Translations under genes and position numbers: made by a program
Notes under the pieces: generated by a model
The model's database searches: none
Told to the model about the DNA's origin: nothing
Seen by the model: only the letters and a program-made list of their open reading frames with translations
Shown: one piece after another, positions 55,907-64,000 of the stretch
Numbering within the stretch: the stretch's first letter is position 1
How the letters are laid out: each line of letters starts with the position of its first letter
From: Dactylorhiza incarnata
Lineage: Eukaryota > Streptophyta > Magnoliopsida > Asparagales > Orchidaceae
Length of the DNA stretch: 64,000 nt
Reading direction: 5' to 3'
Assembly (NCBI GenBank): GCA_033032865.1
Contig: JAWHQI010000009.1
Location: forward strand, 10,682,001 to 10,746,000

Positions 55907-57319
55907 TCAAAATCCTGTTAGCTCGAAGTCATTACTTCTTGGGTACCATAAGCCAAGATTTGGCGTGCCTTTAAGATATCTCAAAATCCGCTTTGCAGCA
56001 GCATAATGAGATTCCATAGTGTTCACCTGAAATCTAGCACATACACATATTGAAAATATTATATCCGGTCTACTAGCAGTGAGGTAGAGCAAGGATCCAA
56101 TTATGCTTCTATACTTGGCTTCATCAAAAGGTTTGCCTTTCTCATCCTTGTCTAGAGACATAGCTAATCCCATTAGAGTCCTCATAGAGGTTGCATTCTC
56201 CATTCCGAATTTCTTAATTAACTCTTTGGTAAACTTTGTCTGAGAGATGAAAATTCCATCTTCAGATTGCTTTACCTGAAGTCCTAAGAAATACTTCAGC
56301 TCTCCCATACTGCTCATTTCAAATTTCCCTTGCATCAAGTTAGAGAACTTTTTGAAGAGGTCATCATCCGTAGAACCAAAAATAATATCGTTGACATAGA
56401 TTTGCACTAACAAAATCTTGCCTTTTACTTCCCTAAGAAATTTTGTCTTATCTATCTTTCCTCTTGTGAACTTGTTTTCAAGAAGAAAGCTAGAGAGCGT
56501 CTCATACCAAGCTCGGGGAGCTTGTTTGAGACCATATAAAGCTTTATGTAAGTAATATACATAATCAGGAAGAGAGGAGTCAACAAAACCTGGGGGTTGT
56601 TCTACGTATACTTCTTCCTTTAGATCACCATTAAGGAAGGCTGACTTCAAGTCCATTTGATATACCTTGAAACCTTTGTGAGCAGCATACGCTAGAAATA
56701 ACCTGATTGCTTCGAGTCTTGCCACGGGAGCAAAAGTTTGATCGAAGTCAATCCCTTCTTCTTGTTTGTAGCCTTGAGCAACAAGTCTGGCCTTGTTCTT
56801 GATGATTACTCCTTCTTCATCCAGCTTGTTTCTGAAGACCCATTTTGTTCCAATGACGTTTTGTCCTTTGTGTCTGGGTACTAGCATCCATACTTTGCAT
56901 CTTTTGAACTGATTGAGTTCCTCTTGCATTGCAATGAACCAAGAGGCATCGTTCTTTGCTTCATCGAACTTCTTTGGCTCAATCTGAGAAAGAAAACTCA
57001 AGTGTAAAACTTGATTAGCAGTACCTCTTCTCGTTCTAATTCCATCATTAGGTTCTCCAATGATTTGATTAATAGGATGATCCATTTGATGTCTGATCAC
57101 CCAGTTTCTTCCAGGTACATTGTCAATTGGTACATCTGCTTGAGGCACTTCTTCCACTTCTTGGAGCTCTTCCTCTTGAGATTCTTCCTCATGTGGAATT
57201 TGAATTTCTACTTTTGTAGACCTTGAAGTATCTTCCTTGGGAGCTTCTTCCAAATTGAGTTCTCTGAATTTTGAACCTGCATCTTCAACAAATACACTAG
57301 AGGAGCTGTTGTGAAGCAT
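55907..57319 (-). pseudogene. Reverse transcriptase of C
   Basis: Acidic linker, then the Copia RT start [100 protein letters not shown]. The catalytic motif reads YVNDIIFG instead of YVDD (codon AAC, complement of 56390-56392), so the enzyme would be dead even without the stop. It ends with [20 protein letters not shown] and the TGA at 55907. A frameshift separates it from the integrase C-terminus near 57455. Confidence 0.93.
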
Positions 57320-57453
57320 ACTCGTCTCATCAAAAATAACATTGCAAGTTTCTTCTACAACCAGGGTTTTCTTGTTGAAAATCCTATATGCCTTACTATG
57401 GCTACTATAGCCTACAAAAATACCTTCAAAACATTTTTCACTAAATTTAGTTT

Positions 57454-58150
57454 TTAATGTTTCCCATTATTAAGTACGAAGCACTTACTGTCATAAATTC
57501 TAAAATAAGACAAGGTTGGTCTCTTGCCCTTCAGAAGTTCATAAGTTGTCTTATGATGGTTCTTGTTGATTAGTGCTCTATTTTGCACGTGGCAAGCAGT
57601 GTTGATACCTTCAGCCCAGAAGTATTCCGGTAATGAAGAATCACTCAACATTGTCCTGCAGGCCTCTATGAGTGTTCTATTCTTTCTCTCGGCCACTCCG
57701 TTTTGTTGTGGAGTACGAGGAGAGGAAAACTCATGAAAGATACCTAGGCTTTCACAAAATTTGGTCATGGCCCCAGACTTGAATTTTGTACCATGGTCAC
57801 TTCTGATTTTGACCACAGAACATTCTAGTTCATTCTGAATTTGCCTGACGAATGCTGTGAAAGAATCAAAGGTGTCTAACTTGTGTTTTAGAAAGAATAC
57901 CCAAGCAAAACGTGAGTAATCATCAACTATAACCAAAGTATAAGCTTTGCCTCCTAAGCTTCTGACTGGTATGGGACCAAACAAGTCCATATGGAGCAGA
58001 TATAAACATCTGGTAGAATCTTTGCCAATAATGCTCTTAAAGGTAGCCTGAGTCTGCTTACCCATTTGGCATGCATGACATGGTCTCTCTTTAATGCACT
58101 TAACATCAGGAGCATCTCGAACTAAATTGTGAAAAATAGCATACTAATAG
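57454..58150 (-). pseudogene. Integrase of C
   Basis: After a frameshift near 58135 the HHCC finger continues as RPCHACQMGKQTQATF. Core: LLHMDLFGPIPVRSLGGKAY (first Asp), VVKIRSDHGTKFKSGAM (second Asp), SSPRTPQQNGVAERKNRTLI (Glu). Then EYFWAEGINTACHVQNRAL and YELLKGKRPTLSYFRIY. The frame breaks at about 57455 (NNGKH, one base lost). The readable continuation ([19 protein letters not shown]) runs into the RT frame. Confidence 0.92.
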
Positions 58151-58619
58151 TTTTGAAATTAATATGTGCTAGTCTCTTGTGCCATTGGTCACAAAGAGAT
58201 GAACTATCTTTTGCTAAAAAGCACACTGGTGTAGAAGAGTCTAAACATAGAAAATTCAAGCAGAAAATATTTCTACTTCGAGTGCCTGTTAAAATAGTTT
58301 CTGACGAATCAGATGACTTTATCAAACACTTGTCCTTGTAGAATTCTACCAAATAGCCTTTGTCACATAGTTGACTTATGCTAATGAGATTATGTTGTAA
58401 TCCTTTAACATAAGCCACGTATGTGAAAGAGACTATACCGTTAGAAATCATACCGTATCCTTTAGTAACTCCCCGATCAGAACCGCCAAAGATAACCTTT
58501 GGACCATCTTTTACTGGAGTATAATCTTGTAATAAGCTTTTTGTTCCGGTCATGTGCTGTGAACATCCACTGTCCAAGTACCATATAGGATTTGAATTGG
58601 CCTTTGGACATACCTGCAA
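58122..58619 (-). pseudogene. Protease and start of integrase zinc finger of C
   Basis: IWYLDSGCSQHMTG carries the aspartic active site (DSG). VIFGGSDRGVTKGYG and LQHNLISISQLCDKGYLVEF are the normal Copia protease blocks. SSLCDQWHKRLAHINFKTIS is the first half of the integrase HHCC finger. The frame ends at TAG 58122-58124, a one-base shift from the rest of the finger. Confidence 0.92.
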
Positions 58620-58626
58620 TCAATAA

Positions 58627-58938
58627 TCAATTGCCCTTAGGAACGCAAACCAATTTGGGTCCTTGGCATTTTGTTAGACGACTGACACTAGGGATGTTAA
58701 CATTGCGAGGGGTCATTCTTGCATTGCTAATTCGTGGAGTCTTGGCATTTCTAGGATTAAACCAGCAATCTATGACAAAGTGACCAACCTTGCCACAACA
58801 CCAACAATCGAATCGATTGTACCTTCTTATTGTCACCTGTTTTACCTTTTGGATGGGAGGTACGACAGGAGCAGCTTTCTTGTAAGTGGCTTTCTTAGAA
58901 GTAGGAGCCTCATGGTTACAAAACACACATGGTTCCAA
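58627..58938 (-). pseudogene. gag C-terminal segment of C with second zinc finger
   Basis: LEPCVFCNHEAPTSKKATYK, then CWCCGKVGHFVIDC (CxxCxxxxHxxxxC, intact) and GPKLVCVPKGN. This arrangement of a second finger before the protease is typical of SIRE-like gag. It is in a different frame from both neighbours. Confidence 0.85.
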
Positions 58939-59735
58939 CTTCTTCTCAACAGATTTTTTGCAGTCGATTTGATTTTTGGTGCTTTCCTAGCAGCTGATCC
59001 ATGAACAAATGGACCATGATCCTTGAGGATTACTTCTTCGTGAGGAGCTTTGAATGGAGACACGTCAAAGTTTCGGGGTCTGGTCCATCCTTGATATCTG
59101 TTGCTAGATTCAACATGTGTTGGTCTAGCAAAGTGACCATAGGATGCTTCAAAGTCAAAAGGGTTTGTCGGAAAAACTACCTTCCTGAATGAAGGTTGAC
59201 TTTGATCAGCCTTTCCCTTTCCTTTCATGGCTCTTTTCTCAGCAGCCTTACTACTTTCAGCCTCATGACCAAGGCCACTACCCTTCACAGGAGCAGAAAA
59301 TCTATCAATGAGTGGAAGAATAGTCTTTGGCTTCGAGAAGCTTTCTACGAGCTTCCTTTCCACCATTAACTTCTCTTCCAGTTCATTTATCATTTTCTCC
59401 TTCAGAGTTAATAATTCAGTGGAGCCTTTTAGTTCATCTTTCAAGTTTTGAACTTCTTCTCTGAAGGGAGTCAATCTTTTGATTTCCTCCTTCAGTTCTG
59501 ATTCCAAAGTTGTAAGAGATGCAATCTCTTTTGACTGGGATCTGACGACCTTGCGGCATTTGTCGAATTCCTTCAAAAGGGCTTTGTACTGAGTTATTAA
59601 TTCTGATTCTTCCTCTGATGAATAGCCTTCATTTGCTATGGATGCAGTCTCATTATCAGAAGCAGAAAGAGGAGTGTGAGAGTTTACCTTCCCCTTGTAT
59701 GAGGAGACGCTTCCTTCCTCATCTGATTGTGCCAT
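58842..59735 (-). pseudogene. Coiled-coil middle part of gag of C
   Basis: Begins MAQSDEEGSVSSYKGKVNSH. A long coiled coil follows (LITQYKALLKEFDKCRKVVR, LESELKEEIKRLTPFREEVQ, LTLKEKMINELEEKLMVERK), then a basic region (KAAEKRAMKGKGKADQS). It extends gag between the first and second zinc fingers, as in SIRE-like elements. Frame breaks lie on both sides. Confidence 0.85.
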
Positions 59736-59883
59736 TAGCCCAAAATAGGCTTCTTCATCTGAGCTTGAGTCGCTGGCGCTCAGAGTTTTAGACTTCTTAG
59801 CGAAGAAGCTTTTTTCTTTCTTCTTTCCTTTGAAAGATCTCTTTTCTTCCTTCTTTGATCCTTCCTTCTTTTTGTATGGACAC

Positions 59884-60921
59884 TCAACTTATTACATGTC
59901 CTGGCTTATTGCAACAATAACAAATAATGTCAGAAGAAACCTGTTTGTTCGGTTTAGATTTATACCTGTCATTATTGTAATCTTTCTTGTGATGTTCACC
60001 CTCACGTCTTGATCTTCTGTGATCAGAAGTGGAGGATTGGCCTCTCTTCTGTCTTCTCTTATTTAGAATCCTCTTGAATTGCTTTGAGAGAAGAGAGAGC
60101 TCTCCATCGGATATTTCTGAGTTTGACGAGCTAGTTATAGATTTATTATCCTCTTCTGATGACGGAGTTCTCACTGGTGTTACGACCTTGCTTTTCTTAG
60201 ATCCTTCAGCCTTCAGAGCCACGGATCTTTCCTTCCCGGAAGTCATGTTGCCCTCTTCCTCAGCTTTCCTGATGCTGAGTTTAAGCTCATGTAATAAGAG
60301 CTTTCCAAATAATATCTGTGGCTCCATAGTAGCCAACTTTCCGAATTCTCGGATAGCAATTGCCTTGGTATCCCATTCTTTCGTCAGGGATCTCAAGAAC
60401 ATGTCATTTAATTCTCCGACGGTGAATTCCAGATCATAATTTCTAAGACCGCTTACGATCTTGAAGAATTTTTCATAAGTGTCTGAGATGGAGTCTCTCG
60501 TATCTTGCTTAAATGCTTCATATTCCTGATTCAGCAAAGATCATCGATCATCTCGCACTTCTTCTACACCTTCCATGAGAACCACTAGGGAATCCCACAT
60601 TTCTTTTGCAGATTTGCAATGTATCAGATTTTGCAACATAGAATCATCCACTGCACCGGCAATGATGTTCTTGGCCTTTTTATCCAAAGAGACGAGAGCA
60701 ATCTCATCCTTGGTCAATTCCAGCATTTTCTTGGCTATTTGAATATTAGAATTAATTGAAGAAGGTTTCATGGGGACATGAGGGCCTTCTTCCACAATCT
60801 GAAAAATTCTTGGATCTGCAGCATCCATGAAGAATTTTACTCTTTCTTTCCACATCGGAAAATTCTCTTTAGTGCAGACGGGCAGCTTGATGGAATCCTT
60901 GGATTTATCCATTCTGGACAT
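59884..60921 (-). pseudogene. gag N-terminal part of C
   Basis: Start MSRMDKSKDSIKLPVCTKEN about 80 bp after the LTR. FPMWKERVKFFMDAADPRIF and the end of the first segment (AKEMWDSLVVLMEGVEEVR) are Copia gag. TGA at 60541-60543 interrupts the frame, which continues LLNQEYEAFKQDTRDSISDT, YEKFFKIVSGLRNYDLEFTV. It reaches the first zinc knuckle CYCCNKPGH, where a one-base shift near 59895 separates the last Cys. Confidence 0.92.
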
Positions 60922-60986
60922 ACTGTCTCTTACAATCTAGATTTAGAGATCTTGTTCAAGGTGTTAGCCTTTTATCGAACAACCTC

Positions 60987-60998
60987 GCTCTGATACCA
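60987..60998 (-). promoter_or_regulatory. tRNA-iMet primer-binding site of C
   Basis: The minus strand reads TGGTATCAGAGC, the classic plant Copia site complementary to initiator tRNA-Met, 2 bp from the LTR end. Confidence 0.95.
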
Positions 60999-61000
60999 AT

Positions 61001-62822
61001 TGAAAGTATCTAGTTGCGGCCTAAATCACCTAGAGGGGGGTGAATAGGTGGTTTCTATGTCTTTTTGCGGAATTAAAAACTATAAGAAATAAAGCGCACA
61101 GAAAACCAAAGAGCACAGTACACACAAGGACTTATAGTGGTTCCCCGTACTTGGGTAGTCCACTTTGCACCTCACCTATCTAGCACAACCGGCTAGACTA
61201 GGCTACTTCACTAACTCAGATTATCAATAATCCTACAACTCGGAGTCAAACTCCTACAATCTCGGAGAACAAACTCTCCTACAAAAACTCGGAGCAAAAC
61301 AACTCCTACAAGAACTCGGAGCAAAACAACTCCTACAAAAACTCAGAGTAAAACAACCCCTACAAAAAAATATAAGAGGGGTGTTGCAAAATTCATGGAT
61401 TAACAACTCCAAAATCTAAGAACTTCCAAGAAATCCTTTTTCTTCTTCAGATCTGATAAAATAGATCTTCTTCTTCTTCTTTGAGTATAGAAATCCTGAA
61501 TGAAAATGAGGAAGAAGAAGACTCTTTTTCTTTTTCTTGAAACTCTTGATCTGAGAGCTTATCTACTCAACAAGATTGGGAGTAGAGATGATGCAATCCA
61601 AGAGCAGTGATCTTGTTGAATAGAGACTTGATGAAGAATTGAGCACACAAATTGTCGGCCACCAGAGATCTGAACTTTTGAGTGAGTGAGAGAAGATGAT
61701 GACTGAAATTCGAAAATTCATCTTTTTGATTTGCAATTCACGATTAGTTCTGTTTAGGAAAAATAGAACAGAATATATATATCTATATCTTTCTCCAACG
61801 AATATAAAGAATGAATAAGGAAATATACTTCTGTCAATGGCTGTAATATTTAAATAAAGGAAAAATATAATCTCCAGCGGCTCTCTGCAATAATTAAGAT
61901 TAATTCTTCAACAGCAAGATTTAAGGAAGATATCTTTCCATGGCTATCAGCAGGAATTAATGAAAATAAATCTCTAACGGCTGTCTGCAAGATTTAAGGA
62001 ATAAATTCCATGAATACTTCACGCGGAGGAAGCCTATATGGAAAGCAGACAATAAAGAAACCAGCGATTTGAATTTCGAAACAGCGCAGACCAAAATTCA
62101 GAATCTGTCAAAATTTCATCGAACGGAACTGCGATCGATGAACTTCCTTGCTTTTGTCGAACGGAGATCGACGAAGTATATATATAAACAGCGCAATGCA
62201 AAATGTCAATGAAAAATTTACTTTGTCGAGCGGCGATCGACGAACTCTTGCGCTCGACGAATTTAACTGAATTAGTCGAACGATGTTCAACAGACGGTGG
62301 TCGACGAAATCAAATCAAACAACGCTCGACAAATGTCTTCAGCTAACAGCAAACCAGTGAACGAGGAAAATACATCCATTCCGTTCGTCGAACGGCGTTC
62401 GACGAATTCTTGCGTTTGACGAAATTTTGCGTTCGACGAAACAACTTCAAATTCAGCAAACCAGAGCGATGAAATATTTATTTCGTTCGTCGAACGGAGT
62501 CCCGTTCGACGAATAGCTAAATACTTAGAAAAAATATTTCTTCCTTCTTTCTTCCAGCAACTTTTTCTTAGCCTTCCTTTGTGTTTGAATATGAAGTACA
62601 TCCCAATAGAGAGATTCCACATAAGTCAACACTTTGGTCCATACAATGAGGAATTACATTGCATAGGCCTGTGTTTAGTGACTCATTGAAACCTGACATT
62701 GGTTTGGACTTAACCATTTAGAACCTGCAAACACATAACTGAAAATACCATCAAATACAAAATAAATCCATCTTAGTTTAAGAGATACTTCTTCAAATCA
62801 AGGTTATAACAATACCCAACAG
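61001..62822 (-). repeat. 5' LTR of C (1822 bp)
   Basis: Pairs with 51554-53382; palindrome array at about 62108-62515. TSD gtctt follows at 62823. Confidence 0.94.
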
Positions 62823-62827
62823 TCTTA

Positions 62828-64000
62828 TTAATAAATTCCTTTAATTATGGCATGGGACAAAGCCCGAGAAAAAAACACTCACCTGTATACTCTAAGGATA
62901 GGTCGACAAATGAAGTAAACACTGCTTAAGACGATTCATAAGAGAAGACATAAGTCATTTAACCACAACGGGTATGGGATTTCGAAGGGGAGAAGTAATC
63001 ATGATAAAGGGCACAAAACAAACACTGATAATACCCTTGTACACTTTAGAAGATTCAAAGTTCCCAAAAGAGGGAAGAGGACTGAGACATAGCTCACAGA
63101 CTTAGGAGTGGACATGCATTTCTCGAGAAGGAGAAGGCATTTCTCGAGGAATGAAGGGTAGCAACCTGAACATGACTCAGGAAATAGAAGGGTAGATTAG
63201 GCATTTCTCGAGAGCTAAGGGGGCAAACACATAGGGTTTCTCGAGAATTAAAGGGCAAACATAAGGATTTCTCAAGAGGTATAGGACAGACACAAAGGTT
63301 TCTCGAGAACTAAAGGGAGTCTACACATGATTTCTCGGGAGGTTAGAAGGACAACTAAAGGATTTCTCGGGAGATTAGAGCAAGTAGCACTGACATTTCT
63401 CGAGAAGTAAGATGCATTTCTCGAGAAATTTGGAGGGTTTGAACAAGCATTTCTTGAGAAGTATATAGGACTAAACAGGCATTTCTCGAGAAATTTCAAA
63501 CATTAGGAAAAATTTCTAGGCAACTACAGGTTCTCCAGGGAAAACTTCAGACATTTTGGGGGAAATCAAGGTTAATAAAATATCATACCAACCCTCAAAT
63601 ACACGAGCCGAACAACACAGTAAGAACCCATAAACCAGGAAAACAGTGATTCAACCAAAAAGGGAGAGGGGGAAGAAAGCCACTTGCCTACAACCTTGCA
63701 AACTTGAAGATCTCCACTCCAAAAGTTGTGGATCGTCAAGAACTCACCCGAGTACGAAAACCTGAAACTTTTCAGATCGAAAAGAGAAATTAGGTCACAA
63801 CCATAACACCCAAAATTCCACGAAACGGGAAAAGCTTACCACTAGAACGAAGATCCCGCTGAGAGCTTTCCAAATCTACTCTCCAAACATGATTCCGACT
63901 AATACAGCCCTTGAATCGCCGGCCGAAAGCTCCATGACACGCCGCTCTCGCTCTCTCGCCCGACAGAACTCTAGGTCGGCCGAAAGGGGAAGGAGATGAA
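62828..64000 (-). repeat. LTR-like sequence J, right segment
   Basis: Continues 51548 after C and its TSD. No convincing gene. It carries a dense ttctcgagaa palindrome array (63113-63495) and a pyrimidine/CpG-rich end (63900-64000). It runs out of the window. Confidence 0.5.
63113..63495. repeat. tttctcgagaaa palindrome array in J
   Basis: About a dozen copies of (g)catttctcgagaa, several perfectly symmetrical (ATTTCTCGAGAAAT at 63416-63429). They are spaced irregularly, 20-50 bp, and separated by aaaggg-type purine words. Confidence 0.92.

Larger units (their letters stand above)
51554..62822 (-). mobile_element. SIRE-like Ty1/copia element C (11,269 bp)
   Basis: LTRs 61001-62822 (5') and 51554-53382 (3') with ends TGTTGGG...ACTTTCA on the minus strand. 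Exact TSD gtctt (51549-51553, 62823-62827). Met-type primer site at 60987-60998 and polypurine tract at 53383-53400. Order on the minus strand: gag with a long coiled-coil extension, protease, integrase, RT, RNase H, extra ORF. Integrase before RT defines Copia. The two zinc-finger segments and the extra ORF fit the SIRE/Maximus group. Several stops and frameshifts make it defective, although its ends are complete. Confidence 0.93.

Noticed and set aside
63113..63495. Possible CRISPR-like direct repeats (ttctcgagaa)
   Set aside because: Repeats are only 10-14 bp, spacing is irregular and the sequence is in plant LTR-like DNA.
1..64000. Host genes, tRNA or rRNA genes
   Set aside because: Searched by eye in all stretches between element domains; the tRNA-like matches are only primer-binding sites.

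Overview
The window looks like repeat-rich intergenic DNA from a flowering plant. I can support no host gene, tRNA, rRNA, CRISPR array or bacterial feature. Almost every base can be assigned to LTR retrotransposons inserted into one another. The evidence is long terminal repeats with TG...CA ends, 5-bp target-site duplications (TSDs), primer-binding sites matching plant tRNA-Asp or initiator tRNA-Met, polypurine tracts, and gag/protease/RT/RNase H/integrase signatures of the plant Tat, Athila and Tekay (Ty3/gypsy) and SIRE-like (Ty1/copia) lineages. Lineage names are from pattern recognition, not a database search.

Left part. 1-657 is the end of an Athila-like LTR. 658-4482 is the 3' half of element 'E' (acidic ORF remnant, long 3' non-coding region, 3' LTR at 3044-4482). 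E sits in the integrase of the oldest layer, a Tekay-like chromovirus 'F' (4483-4713, resuming at 49706-50329 with a chromodomain remnant). A large solo LTR 'H' (4714-49700, TSD cgggc) split F only 231 bp further on.

Centre. H was hit by a Tat element 'A' (6423-46352). A carries degenerate gag, protease, RT and two RNases H, integrase, nine 96-bp tandem repeats, and two antisense-oriented, apparently spliced genes before its 3' LTR. Its second (archaeal-type) RNase H was split by element 'B' (11846-37532, TSD gttgg). B encodes only gag and protease. B contains a Copia solo LTR in its 5' LTR (13237-15005, TSD cattt), a 427-bp TRIM in gag (16214-16640, TSD gcggg) and element 'D' in gag (16793-33001, TSD ccaac, minus strand). 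D has no gag-pol but one 406-codon ORF of unknown function. Inside D lies Athila element 'I' (20063-29708, TSD cttaa, minus strand) with one uninterrupted 1725-codon gag-pol. Insertion order is therefore F > H > A > B > D > I, six layers.

Right part. 50440-51548 and 62828-64000 are two pieces of a further LTR-like sequence 'J'. J is split by SIRE-like Copia element 'C' (51554-62822, TSD gtctt, minus strand), which has complete LTRs, a broken gag-pol and an extra coiled-coil ORF downstream of RNase H.

How it fits together. Only I looks able to make a full set of proteins. B, D and E share LTR ends, and B and D carry tRNA-Asp primer sites (E's 5' end is outside the window), yet none of them shows an RT or integrase. 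They look like non-autonomous elements mobilised by an Athila-type helper. The most notable signals are (1) the D/E ORF, present as homologous copies in two separate elements, (2) a family-specific array of short perfect palindromes in each LTR family, mostly just upstream of the TATA box, (3) the antisense spliced genes of A, and (4) a triplicated polypurine-like motif with the same spacing in B and E.
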